Program-made: the position numbers and the translations under genes
The notes under the pieces: model-generated
Told to the model about the DNA's origin: nothing
The model's database searches: none
Seen by the model: only the letters and a program-made list of their open reading frames with translations
Source: Alphaproteobacteria bacterium
Lineage (GTDB): Bacteria > Pseudomonadota > Alphaproteobacteria > CAAHEQ01 > UBA3637
DNA length: 42,539 bases
Direction: 5' to 3'
NCBI GenBank assembly: GCA_017539265.1
Contig: JAFYHG010000006.1
Location: 1 to 42,539, forward strand
Shown: positions 8,015 to 16,740 of the stretch, one piece after another
Layout: each line of letters begins with the position of its first letter
Position numbering within the stretch: the stretch's first letter is position 1

Positions 8015-9268
8015 ATGTTATTTATTAAAACGCCTGTAAAAGGCATGCCCGAACAGTTGCCGGAAGATATGGTTATTCGCGAATATGTGATGCGCCAAAT
8101 TAAGGATGCCTACCGCCTGTATGGTTTTAATTTAATTGAAACGCCCCTTATTGAACACATTGAAAACTTGACCGGTAAGCAGGGTGGTGAAAATGAGAAG
8201 TTAATCTTTAAAATCTTAAAACGCGGGGAAAAATTGGCTGAATCCGGTGCGGATGATTTATGCGATTCGGGGCTTCGGTATGATTTGACCGTTCCTTTGG
8301 CGCGTTTTTATGCCAACAATATGGATAAGCTTCCGAATCCTTTTAAGGCTTTTCAAATGGGATACTCGTTCCGTGCGGAACGCCCGCAAAAAGGACGCTT
8401 TCGCCAATTTATTCAATGCGATATTGATATCTTGGGTGATGCGACAAATCTGGCCGAAATTGAACTGATTTTGGCAACTTCCGAAATGCTCAGTCGCCTG
8501 AATTTGGGCAAATTTAAAGTGCGGATTAACGATCGCCGGCTTTTAAAAACAATGGCCCTCGCCAGCGGACTTCCCGCAGACCAATTGGATACTGTTTTTA
8601 TCATTTTGGATAAGATGGATAAAGTAGGCTTGGACGGTGTGCGCGATATGCTGAAAGAAGAAGGTTTTGATGCGGCCGCCGTTGAAAAATATGTTGCCCT
8701 TTATCAGGGGATGAATGATACCTATCAATCCAGTCGCAGTTACTTAACCGAACGGGGGATGACCGATTTTGATCCGGCGGTTACGGATAATTTGGATGAA
8801 ATTATTCGGGTGTCTGCGGATTTGTTGCAGGATAAAGCGCAAATCGTGTTTGATCCGACTTTGGTGCGGGGAATGTCCTATTACACCGGCCCGATTTTTG
8901 AAGTCGAATTGGAAACCTTTGGTTCATCCGTTGCCGGAGGCGGACGCTATGACGATATGATTGGAAAATACCTGGGTCGTTCGGTCCCCGCATGTGGTTT
9001 TTCCATCGGGTTTGAGCGTATTTTCGCTGTCTTAAAAGATAATCATTTTACCGTTCCCGACACGCATGAAAACGTGGCGATTTTAATTGATAAAAAAGCC
9101 CCGAAAGAAAAAGTTCGCACGGCGATTGAGGAAGCATCAGTTCTGCGTGCCCAAGGTAATCGTGTTTTGATCTCTTGGCGTAACAGTAATGCCAAGTTCC
9201 AAAAAGAACAACTAAAAACCGCCGGTTATACCCGATTCATTGAAATTTTTAAGGAAAATTATTCATAA
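8015..9268 (+). CDS. hisS: histidine-tRNA ligase
   Basis: 417-residue class II aminoacyl-tRNA synthetase that charges tRNA-His. Motif 2 is visible as FRAERPQKGRFRQF (about 119-132), preceded by GLRYDLTVPLARF (about 86-98). The histidine-specific block LVRGMSYYTGPIFEVE lies near 282-297, and motif 3 is CGFSIGFERIFAVL. The C-terminal anticodon-binding domain (about 330-417) is present. The E. coli motif 2 reads RHERPQ, whereas here it is RAERPQ; alphaproteobacteria are known to have an atypical HisRS/tRNA-His recognition, so this Ala121 may be meaningful. The length is normal and the start is supported by a promoter and ribosome binding site. Confidence 0.95.
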   Translation: MLFIKTPVKGMPEQLPEDMVIREYVMRQIKDAYRLYGFNLIETPLIEHIENLTGKQGGENEKLIFKILKRGEKLAESGADDLCDSGLRYDLTVPLARFYANNMDKLPNPFKAFQMGYSFRAERPQKGRFRQFIQCDIDILGDATNLAEIELILATSEMLSRLNLGKFKVRINDRRLLKTMALASGLPADQLDTVFIILDKMDKVGLDGVRDMLKEEGFDAAAVEKYVALYQGMNDTYQSSRSYLTERGMTDFDPAVTDNLDEIIRVSADLLQDKAQIVFDPTLVRGMSYYTGPIFEVELETFGSSVAGGGRYDDMIGKYLGRSVPACGFSIGFERIFAVLKDNHFTVPDTHENVAILIDKKAPKEKVRTAIEEASVLRAQGNRVLISWRNSNAKFQKEQLKTAGYTRFIEIFKENYS

Positions 9269-9272
9269 GAAC

Positions 9273-9785
9273 ATGAAACGGGCAGAATTATTTTTTTCTT
9301 TTCTTTTTGGAGTTTTGGGACTTGTGTTTGGGTGTGGTATATTGTTTTCTCAAAACCCGCTTCCCTATTTAATTTTATGTGATAAAGCCGGTGATACGTG
9401 TCTGATACAACAGCCGACTGATAAAACAGAAATCAGTATTGAACAGATTGATACCGTTTTTTTGGATTTTTATAATTGCGGGTATAGGCGCGGTAAGCGA
9501 CCTTTTATTCATTTTAAGTTGAAAGACGGAACTGCTTATGCTTATCCCGGGGGAAAATTACCGATGGCAATGACTTTGGGATGTCAATATCCTCTCCCGT
9601 TTGGTAATAATATTTTGGATCACACCAAAGAAATGAAAAAGTTTTTGGATACACCGGATATTAAAGAACTAAAAATTGAACAAGAATATACCGGCATTGA
9701 TTATGCAATGGGAATCATCTTTTTGATAATAGGCCTACTGTCTTTTTGCATATTTTTTATTCAATGCTTTAAGAAAAACAGTTAA
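9273..9785 (+). CDS. small membrane protein with two transmembrane segments
   Basis: Read from the ATG at 9273 the protein has 170 residues; an earlier in-frame TTG at 9240 would overlap hisS. A hydrophobic segment at about 7-27 and a second at about 143-165 flank a soluble domain of about 115 residues with several Cys (LCDKAGDTC, NCGYRRG). With both ends cytoplasmic and basic, the central domain is likely periplasmic. The gene begins 4 bases after hisS and ends 12 bases before the deaminase gene, so all three may be co-transcribed. Family and function unknown. Confidence 0.6.
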   Translation: MKRAELFFSFLFGVLGLVFGCGILFSQNPLPYLILCDKAGDTCLIQQPTDKTEISIEQIDTVFLDFYNCGYRRGKRPFIHFKLKDGTAYAYPGGKLPMAMTLGCQYPLPFGNNILDHTKEMKKFLDTPDIKELKIEQEYTGIDYAMGIIFLIIGLLSFCIFFIQCFKKNS

Positions 9786-9797
9786 AGGAGAAATGTT

Positions 9798-10286
9798 ATG
9801 TCCGTTGAAACAACACCCTATGTTCGCCCCAGTTGGGATGAGTATTTTTTAGAAGTAATGCATGCGCTCGCAAAGCGGGCAACCTGTGATCGGGGACGCA
9901 CGGCTTGTGTGATTGTAAAAGATAACCAAATTTTATGCTCGGGCTATGTCGGGGCACCGGCGGGTTTGCCACATTGTGATGAAGTAGGTCATCTGTTAAA
10001 GGTTGTAGTCGATGAAGACGGACACCAAAGCACACATTGCATGCGTACCATTCATGCCGAACAGAATGCAATTTGCCAAGCAGCCAAACGTGGTATATCC
10101 ATTGAAGGCGCTACACTTTACTGTAAGTTGGCTCCGTGCCGGACGTGTGCCATGTTGTTGATTGCGTGCGGGATAAAGCGAATTGTTGCCGAATATCCCT
10201 ATCATGCGGGTTCGGAAGCGGAAGAAATGATGAAAACCGCCGGTATTCAACTGGATTTTATTAACAAAGAACCTTTAAAATATTAA
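9798..10286 (+). CDS. dCMP deaminase-family zinc deaminase
   Basis: 162 residues of the cytidine/deoxycytidylate deaminase superfamily. Zinc ligands and catalytic acid are clear: His86-Ala-Glu88 in IHAEQNAI and Cys114-x-x-Cys117 in APCRTC. The N-terminal SWDEYFLEVMHALAKRATCDRGRTACVIVKD block is the usual opening of the dCMP deaminase/ComEB group, and the insertion with PHCDEVGH fits that group too. Such enzymes convert dCMP to dUMP for thymidylate synthesis. The substrate is inferred from family resemblance. The stop codon directly abuts the convergent rel gene. Confidence 0.85.
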   Translation: MSVETTPYVRPSWDEYFLEVMHALAKRATCDRGRTACVIVKDNQILCSGYVGAPAGLPHCDEVGHLLKVVVDEDGHQSTHCMRTIHAEQNAICQAAKRGISIEGATLYCKLAPCRTCAMLLIACGIKRIVAEYPYHAGSEAEEMMKTAGIQLDFINKEPLKY

Positions 10287-12440
10287 TTATCCGGCCTTAA
10301 CACGGGAAACGGACGAAATGCGTTCGGAAGATCGCAGAGCCTGTAAAATTGTATCCAAATGCTCTTTATCCCGAACATCGATATCAACCGTTAAATCTAT
10401 CCACCCACCACCACGCCGTTGGGTCGTCAGGTTCGATAATTTTGCACCTTGCTGGGCCAAAATCGTCATTAATTCCGGCATGGAAGTGGATTGATCCGAT
10501 AAAGTAATTTTAATTCGAACAGGCAAAACGGAATTGGGTAATCCATCCTTATTCCAACCGACATCAATCCAACGTTCGGGTTCATCTGTGTATTGGGTAA
10601 GGGTTGGGCAATCCTGTGTATGAATTGTAACGCCTTTACCACTGGTAACAATCCCGACAATCGGATCCCCGGGCACCGGATGGCAACACTTTGCAAAACC
10701 ATAGGAAAGCACTTCGAACAGCCCCGTAATCGGCATTTTTTTATCTGTTGGCGCGGCCGGTTTATCAGGCGATTTCCTAAACAAGGACATCGTCTTTTGA
10801 TATAAAGACAGCTTAAGTTCGGGATGGATTTTATGGAAAATATCCGTTGCCGAAACAAGGCCTTCACCGATGGCTGTTAAAACGTCATCGGTTGTTTTAA
10901 ATCGGCTCTTATCCAAAATACCGGAAAGGTCCTTATCCGAAAAAGTTTGATTGTATTCTTTGGCTGCCGCCGTTAGGGCAGCGCGACCGGTTTCAATCAG
11001 TTGTTGCCGTTTTTGGACGCGTAAGAAACGCCGAATACAGGCACGCGCTTTGGCCGTAACGGCAATGCGTTCCCATTCGGCCGAAGGTGTCTGATTTTTG
11101 GCCGTTAAAATATCAACTTGATCCCCATTTTGTAAAACGGTACGCAGGGGACTGATCTTCCCGTTAATCTTAACCCCGACGCAAGTATCCCCCACACCCG
11201 AATGCACCGCATAGGCAAAGTCAATCGGGGTTGCTCCCTTGGGCAGCGGGATTAAATCCCCTTTCGGCGAGAAGCAGAAAACCTGATCCTGATACATGGC
11301 GATTTTTGTGTGTTCCAAAAATTCATTCGGATCCGACGAGTGGTTTAAAAGTTCCAACAAATCCCTTAGCCACCGATATTGTGTTCCTTCCCGATGGACA
11401 CCTTGCTTATATTCCCAATGCGCGGCCACACCGAATTCGGCAACCTGATGCATGTCATGGGTTCGAATTTGAAGTTCTATCCTGCGATTAAGCGGACCCA
11501 AAACGCCTGTGTGAATAGATTGGTAACCATTAGCCTTCGGGGTGGAAATATAATCTTTATACCGGCCGGGAATCATATTATATTTCGTGTGAATAATCCC
11601 CAAAACCTGATAGCATTCGGCCACCGTATCCACAATAATCCGAAAAGCCATAATGTCAAAGATTTGCTCCATCGTGACATTTTTATGCTGCATCTTCATC
11701 CAGATGGAATAAGGTCTTTTTTGTCTCCCGGATACTTCGCCGGAAACGTTATTTTCCGCTAAATCTTTTTTTAGGATTTCAATCACGTCGGCAACTTCTT
11801 TTTCGCCCTTTTCCGCCAAGAAAGCCAAACGCGATGTAATGGATTCATAGGCCTCAGGGTGCAGGGTTTGAAACGCCAAATCTTCCAATTCGTCTTTAAG
11901 GGCCTGCATCCCGATTCGTTCCGCGAGGGGAACATAAATTTCCATCGTTTCACGGGCGATACGCAGACGTTTTTCCTCTTTTGCACAACAATGAAGTGTG
12001 CGCATATTGTGAAGTCTGTCCGCCAGTTTAATCAGTAAAACCCGAATATCGGAACTAATCGCCAAAACGAGTTTTTGGAAATTTTCTGCCTGTTTGGAGG
12101 CTTCAGAGTGAATTTGAACTTTGGATAATTTCGTTAACCCTTGAACCAATTTGGCCACATCTTCGCCGAAGAGTTCTTGAATATCGGCATAAGAAGCCGG
12201 CGTATCTTCCACTGTATCATGCAGAAGTGCCGTAATAATGGTTGCCGCATCCAGTTTATATTCCGTCAGAATACTGGCAACCGCCACCGGATGGGAAAAA
12301 TAGGGTTCCCCCGATTCGCGTTTTTGACCGCTGTGCATTTTCATGGCGAAAATATAAGCTCGATTAAGGGCGGTTTCATCCGCCGTTGGGTCATAGGATT
12401 TGACCCGTTCTACAAGCTCATACTGTCGCATTAAAGCCAT
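10287..12440 (-). CDS. rel: bifunctional (p)ppGpp synthetase/hydrolase (Rel/SpoT family)
   Basis: 717 residues with the full long RSH layout: HD hydrolase domain (His50, HD at 74-75 in ALLHDTVEDT), synthetase domain with KRPYSIWMKMQ, GRYKDYISTPK and the RIELQIRT strand (about 240-345), TGS domain (about 395-455, beginning DQVFCFSPKGDLIPLPKGATPIDFAY), a zinc-finger/helical region with Cys-Cys-His (AKCCHPVPGD), and a C-terminal ACT domain. The HD residues are intact, so both making and breaking of (p)ppGpp are expected, as in most alphaproteobacteria with a single Rel enzyme. It starts 21 bases after rpoZ; rpoZ-rel is a conserved pair, and the omega subunit contributes to a ppGpp site on RNA polymerase. 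Confidence 0.95.
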   Translation of the reverse strand: MALMRQYELVERVKSYDPTADETALNRAYIFAMKMHSGQKRESGEPYFSHPVAVASILTEYKLDAATIITALLHDTVEDTPASYADIQELFGEDVAKLVQGLTKLSKVQIHSEASKQAENFQKLVLAISSDIRVLLIKLADRLHNMRTLHCCAKEEKRLRIARETMEIYVPLAERIGMQALKDELEDLAFQTLHPEAYESITSRLAFLAEKGEKEVADVIEILKKDLAENNVSGEVSGRQKRPYSIWMKMQHKNVTMEQIFDIMAFRIIVDTVAECYQVLGIIHTKYNMIPGRYKDYISTPKANGYQSIHTGVLGPLNRRIELQIRTHDMHQVAEFGVAAHWEYKQGVHREGTQYRWLRDLLELLNHSSDPNEFLEHTKIAMYQDQVFCFSPKGDLIPLPKGATPIDFAYAVHSGVGDTCVGVKINGKISPLRTVLQNGDQVDILTAKNQTPSAEWERIAVTAKARACIRRFLRVQKRQQLIETGRAALTAAAKEYNQTFSDKDLSGILDKSRFKTTDDVLTAIGEGLVSATDIFHKIHPELKLSLYQKTMSLFRKSPDKPAAPTDKKMPITGLFEVLSYGFAKCCHPVPGDPIVGIVTSGKGVTIHTQDCPTLTQYTDEPERWIDVGWNKDGLPNSVLPVRIKITLSDQSTSMPELMTILAQQGAKLSNLTTQRRGGGWIDLTVDIDVRDKEHLDTILQALRSSERISSVSRVKAG

Positions 12441-12461
12441 CGATCCCCCCAGATAAGAAGA

Positions 12462-12827
12462 TTAAGCCTCGGTTACATCATCCACGACTTGGAAAGAATC
12501 GGATTCCACAAATTCTGTATCCGCATAAAGAGGGGCTTCACCGCTGATTTCGGCTTCAACCTCTTTAATTTCGGCGGCGTCTTCTGAAGCTTCCACCGGA
12601 TGAGCATATTTTTGCATACCTGCAATCACATTATCGCGCACCAAGCCCAAATCAATGGTGCCGTCTTCAATTTCGCGTAAGGCAATAACCGTATTTTTAT
12701 CGTTATCGCGTTCCACCGTTAAAGGTGAACCGGATGCCAAAGCCTTTGCCCGACCGGTTGCCAACAAAACCAAATCAAACCGATTGGGAACTTTTTTAAC
12801 ACAATCTTCAACTGTAACACGAGCCAT
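12462..12827 (-). CDS. rpoZ: RNA polymerase omega subunit
   Basis: 121 residues starting [30 protein letters not shown], the typical omega opening, followed by [10 protein letters not shown], the conserved end of the folded part. Omega helps assemble beta-prime into the core enzyme. The last 45 residues form an acidic tail rich in Glu and Ala that is longer than in E. coli. AAAGGAAAACAAA-ATG marks the start. It is transcribed with rel from the promoter at 12863-12891. Confidence 0.95.
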   Translation of the reverse strand: MARVTVEDCVKKVPNRFDLVLLATGRAKALASGSPLTVERDNDKNTVIALREIEDGTIDLGLVRDNVIAGMQKYAHPVEASEDAAEIKEVEAEISGEAPLYADTEFVESDSFQVVDDVTEA

Positions 12828-12862
12828 TTTGTTTTCCTTTCAAAATTAAGTAATAATAACTA

Positions 12863-12891
12863 TTCATACACCAAAAAAATTAAAAAATCAA
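12863..12891 (-). promoter_or_regulatory. rpoZ-rel promoter
   Basis: Minus strand TTGATT (12886-12891), 17-base spacer, TATGAA (12863-12868), 36 bases upstream of the rpoZ ATG. It is divergent from the murJ promoter. Confidence 0.5.
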
Positions 12892-12958
12892 GAAAAAAAT
12901 GATAACTGATTAAAAAATAAAGATTATTTTTAAAGTTTGCTTAAATAACATTTTTTCG

Positions 12959-12987
12959 TTGAAAGAATCGTGATTTTGGCGTATAAG
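12959..12987 (+). promoter_or_regulatory. murJ promoter, predicted leaderless transcript
   Basis: TTGAAA (12959-12964), 17-base spacer, TATAAG (12982-12987). Transcription normally begins about 7 bases after the -10 element, which falls on the A of the ATG at 12994. There is room for only a poorly spaced AAGGGG before that ATG, and it would not be in the mRNA. The gene may therefore be translated from a leaderless mRNA. Confidence 0.5.
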
Positions 12988-12993
12988 GGGAAT

Positions 12994-14583
12994 ATGTCTT
13001 TGCATTCATCTATTGCCACGGTCGGCGGTTGCACTGCGATCAGTCGCGTGGTCGGTTTTATTCGGGAAGTATTGCTTGCACGCTATTTGGGCGCGGGTAT
13101 GATGGCGGATGCATTTTTCGTAGCCCTCAGGTTTCCGAATCTGTTTCGAAGCCTTTTTGCGGAAGGAACATTAAACGTTGCGTTTGTTCCGCTGTTTTCG
13201 GGAGAATTACAGGCACACGGAAAAAAACGGGCGTTGGCTTTTGCCCGATCCGTATTCGGATTTTTATTTTATGTTTTGCTGATTTTTACAATTGTGATGG
13301 AAGTTTTGATGCCGTCCCTGATGTTTATTTTGGCACCGGGGTTTGAAGAAACGGCAGGTAAATTAGCCCTGACAACCTGCCTTAGCCGTATTACTTTCCC
13401 GTTTTTATTGTGTGTTTCAATGGTGTCGCTGTTTTCGGGAATGCTCAATTCCGTGGGTAAGTTCTGGGCAGCTGCTTTTACGCCAACACTTTTGAATATT
13501 GTCATGGTTACCTTTTTGGTGTGTGCGACACCTTTTATTTCATCTCCTTTTGCACCGGCATATGCATTGGCATGGGGTGTGTTTGTCGCGGGTGTTGTTG
13601 AATTCTTATTTCTTTTTTGGCACCTTAAAAAAAGCGGTATGACATTTAAATTAATCGGTCCCGTGAAGGCCCTATGCCATATGACACAGGGGGTAAAAAC
13701 CCTTTTGAAAAAAATGGCACCGGGCGTGTTGGGATCGGGGGTATATCAAATTAACCTCTTTTTAGATACGCTGTTTGTATCGTTTGTGGGAGCAGGGGCG
13801 ATTTCATGGCTGAACTATGCCAATCACCTGTTTCAATTGCCGATCGGTGTGATTGGGGTTGCCATCGGAACTGTTTTATTGCCGGTACTTTCAAAGTATA
13901 TCAAAAGCGGTGAAACGGATAAGGCCAATACACAATTAAACCGCGGATTAGAAGTATCGGTGGCTTTGGCAATTTCATCCATGGCAGGATTGATTTTATT
14001 GGCAACACCCATTATCGGGATTTTGTTTGAACATGGGGCTTTCACCCGTGAAGATACCGTTCATACGGCGCGGGCCTTGACAATCTTCGCGTTTGGACTT
14101 CCGGCCTATATGATGACAAAGACGCTGGCGCCGTTCTTCTATGCGCGGGGTGTTACCACAACGCCTGTTAAAATAGCCGTCGTCGGGGTAATTTTAAATG
14201 CTATTATGGCGGTAACTTTTATGCAATTTTGGGGCTATGCGGGGATAGCCTTGGCGACCAGTATTTCCGTGTGGATTAACGCGGGGCAATATATGGTGCG
14301 CCTATCCCACAGGGGTGATTTTAAATTGGATCAAACCTTTAAATATCGCATCTACCGCATTATTTTATCAGGAGTGGTAATGGGGGCGGTTATTTTTGGG
14401 CTAAAATATCTGGTATCCCGGGTCCTGCCGAATTGGGATCATAGTGGTGGATTTATGTCATTGGTGGCTTTGGGTAGTGTTATCTGCTTGGGCGGAATGG
14501 TGTTTTTGGGCACTTTGATTATCAGTGGCGGTATTCCCTTGACTCAAATCAAGGCAATTTTAAAGCGGCGGTCGTTGACTTAA
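12994..14583 (+). CDS. murJ: lipid II flippase MurJ
   Basis: 529 residues from the ATG at 12994; an in-frame GTG at 12970 would add 8 residues, but the ATG version aligns with the start of known MurJ proteins. The opening block SRVVGFIREVLLARYLGAGMMADAFFVALRFPNLFRSLFAEGT is the family signature, with the Arg residues that line the central cavity. About 14 hydrophobic segments follow, as in the MOP exporter fold. MurJ moves lipid-linked peptidoglycan precursor from the inner to the outer face of the cytoplasmic membrane. It ends 9 bases before the Bax-like/DUF192 gene, whose product may also act on the cell wall, suggesting co-transcription. Confidence 0.95.
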   Translation: MSLHSSIATVGGCTAISRVVGFIREVLLARYLGAGMMADAFFVALRFPNLFRSLFAEGTLNVAFVPLFSGELQAHGKKRALAFARSVFGFLFYVLLIFTIVMEVLMPSLMFILAPGFEETAGKLALTTCLSRITFPFLLCVSMVSLFSGMLNSVGKFWAAAFTPTLLNIVMVTFLVCATPFISSPFAPAYALAWGVFVAGVVEFLFLFWHLKKSGMTFKLIGPVKALCHMTQGVKTLLKKMAPGVLGSGVYQINLFLDTLFVSFVGAGAISWLNYANHLFQLPIGVIGVAIGTVLLPVLSKYIKSGETDKANTQLNRGLEVSVALAISSMAGLILLATPIIGILFEHGAFTREDTVHTARALTIFAFGLPAYMMTKTLAPFFYARGVTTTPVKIAVVGVILNAIMAVTFMQFWGYAGIALATSISVWINAGQYMVRLSHRGDFKLDQTFKYRIYRIILSGVVMGAVIFGLKYLVSRVLPNWDHSGGFMSLVALGSVICLGGMVFLGTLIISGGIPLTQIKAILKRRSLT

Positions 14584-14592
14584 GGAGGATTT

Positions 14593-15840
14593 ATGGTCAA
14601 GAAAAAAGGATTATTTATTTCTGTTTCTATTGCGGTTTTGGTTGCGATAGGTGTCGGTGTTTCAATACCTAAATTTTGGCCGATGCCTCATCCCTTTTGG
14701 CAGCGGACGGTAAAGCCGGGATTTAATCCGATTGAATTTTTAATTGAGCGCGTCGATCGTCCCATCGCGGGTGTTGTGATTAAGCCCCAAACGACGGCCG
14801 AGTTAAAAAATTGGTTTCAAGGGGCTGATGAAAATCATGTGCCGCGTGTATTTGTGGATAAAATGCCGAAAGATTTTAAATACTACGGGGATAAAAAATT
14901 GTTTGCCGCAGTTATTTCTGCCTTGATTTTAAAGGAAAATGAAAAGATTATCAAAGAACGGGCCATTTTGGCAATGTTGGCGCAAAAAAGTCCCGACGGC
15001 AAAAAATGGACGCCCAAAGAAACGGAATATTTTGACCGTCTGGTCAAAAGATATGATTCGCGTTCCCGCAAAACCGTGACGGGAAAAATTGCGGATTTAG
15101 CCCAAAAAGTAAATCCCATTCCGCCCTTAATGGCTGTTATTCAGGCGGCTGAGGCTACCGATTGGGGTAGAAAACATTGGGAATCTCCTTTTGAACAAAC
15201 CGGTTGGATTGATGCGAAAACCTTTGCGCGGGTGCCCTTTAAATCTTTAATTCGGGCCACGGAAAGTTATGCTCTTGAAATGAACGGGATGCCTCCCTTA
15301 AACGGTTGGCGGTATTTCAGATCTCGTGAAATGCTTGAAGGCAGTGATGAAATCGGCAGTTCAATGCTGCAGTTGTTGGGGGAGTATAAACCATCCGATC
15401 TTGAATATAGGGAAAAATTGATGGATCGTTGGAGTGAACTGGATTATTTGGTACCGGATAATCTTTCCTTTATTCGGCCGATGCAAATGCCGACGGGTAC
15501 GGTTAAAGTCGGATCGCACTCATTTAAGATGGAATTTGCTAAAACCTTACAGGAAAAGCAATATGGTCTGATGTATCGACCGGAAATTCCTCAAAATACA
15601 GGAATGATTTTTGTTAATGAAAGGCCTGATATGTCGGGTGTATGGATGAAAAATACTTTTATCCCCTTGGATGTGATATTCTTTGGTGGGGATAAAAAAG
15701 TAACGCAGATTTTTGAAAACTTAAAGCCTTTGGATGAAACACCGCACCGGACGACTGTTCCCTCGTTGGGAATGGTGGAATTGCCGGCCGGCACGGTTCA
15801 AAAATACAAAATCAAAGTCGGGGATAAAGTATCATACTAA
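14593..15840 (+). CDS. Bax-like glucosaminidase domain fused to DUF192
   Basis: 415 residues with an N-terminal membrane anchor (about 8-26). Residues about 80-290 resemble E. coli Bax and the glucosaminidase (FlgJ-type) fold: VPRVFVDKMPKDF, the ALILKENEKIIKERAILAML helix, and LMAVIQAAEATDWGRKHW, where Glu187 sits in the position of the catalytic Glu of the 'ALESGWG' motif. Residues about 301-415 are a DUF192 domain (GLMYRPEIPQNTGMIFV, MSGVWMKNTFIPLDVIFF). Each half occurs alone elsewhere; here they are one protein, probably facing the periplasm. A strong AAGGAGG site gives the start. It follows murJ, and its stop overlaps the last gene of the phage cassette by 4 bases. Confidence 0.75.
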   Translation: MVKKKGLFISVSIAVLVAIGVGVSIPKFWPMPHPFWQRTVKPGFNPIEFLIERVDRPIAGVVIKPQTTAELKNWFQGADENHVPRVFVDKMPKDFKYYGDKKLFAAVISALILKENEKIIKERAILAMLAQKSPDGKKWTPKETEYFDRLVKRYDSRSRKTVTGKIADLAQKVNPIPPLMAVIQAAEATDWGRKHWESPFEQTGWIDAKTFARVPFKSLIRATESYALEMNGMPPLNGWRYFRSREMLEGSDEIGSSMLQLLGEYKPSDLEYREKLMDRWSELDYLVPDNLSFIRPMQMPTGTVKVGSHSFKMEFAKTLQEKQYGLMYRPEIPQNTGMIFVNERPDMSGVWMKNTFIPLDVIFFGGDKKVTQIFENLKPLDETPHRTTVPSLGMVELPAGTVQKYKIKVGDKVSY

Positions 15841-16016
15841 GCCGGTTTGGCGTTTCCGACATTAAGGGCTAAAATATCCAATCCTTTTTTGATTTTTGCC
15901 CAAAGTTTATCGTCTTTGGACGTTGGGGTTAGGGCGGCTAAAGCACTGGCCCCCGAAACGACAGAAGAAATTGCAATCAACATTTCATCCCAATAATTCA
16001 TTAAAAAAGCGAGCAT
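15837..16016 (-). CDS. small holin-like phage protein, 59 aa
   Basis: Short frame starting MLAFLMNYWDEMLIAISSVVSGASALAAL: one hydrophobic segment, followed by TPTSKDDKLWAKIKKGLDILALNVG. A hydrophobic N-terminal helix followed by an 'L-PT-KDD' motif and a short amphipathic end is a pattern I associate with small conserved proteins in the lysis region of alphaproteobacterial prophages. Position, last in the cassette after the endolysin, supports a holin-type role. The ribosome binding site is weak (GGACC). It ends 4 bases inside the convergent Bax-like gene. Function is inferred. Confidence 0.5.
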   Translation of the reverse strand: MLAFLMNYWDEMLIAISSVVSGASALAALTPTSKDDKLWAKIKKGLDILALNVGNAKPA

Positions 16017-16028
16017 GTATTGGTCCTT

Positions 16029-16334
16029 TCATTTTAAAATTAAGTTGAAAAAAGCGGCAACAATTGCCGTAATTGTTGTGAGGGCTATCATGCCGGCAAC
16101 GGCTTTAAGAGGCGCTATTTCCGATCGGGGAACATAGGTTTTTGCCAATTTGTCATGAATGGCCTCACAAACGGATTTTTTCTGCACCACCGACGTAAAG
16201 TTAATCAGTTCGGTATGCACATCCGTTATCTGCTCTTTGGTTTGGCAGATTTCTTTTTGAATGGCACCCAGTTGTTTTTGAAGCGAATCAACTTGCGCCA
16301 TCAATTTTCCGATTTCCATGGTTAGTGTGGGCAT
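16029..16334 (-). CDS. phage protein with coiled coil and C-terminal membrane helix
   Basis: 101 residues from the ATG at 16334, chosen because AAAGGAGG lies 5 bases upstream; longer readings would overlap the endolysin gene. The first 50 residues (LMAQVDSLQKQLGAIQKEICQTKEQITDV) have clear heptad spacing and should form a coiled coil. The last 24 residues are one membrane helix (VAGMIALTTITAIVAAFFNLIL). This topology, next to an endolysin, suggests a holin, pinholin or spanin-like partner in lysis. Weak alternative: a membrane-associated virion component. Confidence 0.6.
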   Translation of the reverse strand: MPTLTMEIGKLMAQVDSLQKQLGAIQKEICQTKEQITDVHTELINFTSVVQKKSVCEAIHDKLAKTYVPRSEIAPLKAVAGMIALTTITAIVAAFFNLILK

Positions 16335-16344
16335 GATGCCTCCT

Positions 16345-16740
16345 TTAAAAACAGGTATAAAATAGATGGTTCCCGATTTGAACATTGGGGACAAGGGCAT
16401 TGGCCCATTTCGGATGTGTCTTTAAGGTATGATAATGCGTGGATCCTTTGGTGGTGTCCTTTAAAAGTCCTCGGACAGCGCGCACCGCAATTCGCCGGCA
16501 CGTATCAAAAATCGGGTCATCGGATAAATCTGATACCAATTTTTTTCGATTGGGATCATCTATGTTCCAACAGGAAAATTGCAGCGGTTTTAAGCAAACT
16601 TCCCGTATGCTTTTTCCCCACCAACAAGGGTGTTTAACCCGATTTAAAATAACATTGGCAACGGCTTCCAATCCGGATATACCTTCCCCGCGGGCTTCTC
16701 CATACAGGGTTTTAGCCAAAATTTCTGTTTCTGTATCCAT
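16345..16740 (-). CDS. SleB-like cell wall hydrolase (putative endolysin)
   Basis: 131 residues matching the Hydrolase_2/SleB family: LAKTLYGEARGEG with Glu15 as the likely catalytic acid, EAVANVILNRVKHPCWWGKSIREVCLKPLQFSCW in the middle, and GSTHYHT towards the end. Such enzymes cleave the glycan strand of peptidoglycan as lytic transglycosylases. There is no signal peptide, so release would depend on the neighbouring membrane proteins. It begins where the terminase gene ends and lies in the lysis end of the phage cassette. Confidence 0.85.
   Translation of the reverse strand: MDTETEILAKTLYGEARGEGISGLEAVANVILNRVKHPCWWGKSIREVCLKPLQFSCWNIDDPNRKKLVSDLSDDPIFDTCRRIAVRAVRGLLKDTTKGSTHYHTLKTHPKWANALVPNVQIGNHLFYTCF

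Noticed and set aside
9240-9272. Upstream TTG start for the small membrane protein after hisS
   Set aside because: It would overlap the hisS end and add a basic extension; the ATG at 9273 directly after hisS gives a normal membrane protein start.
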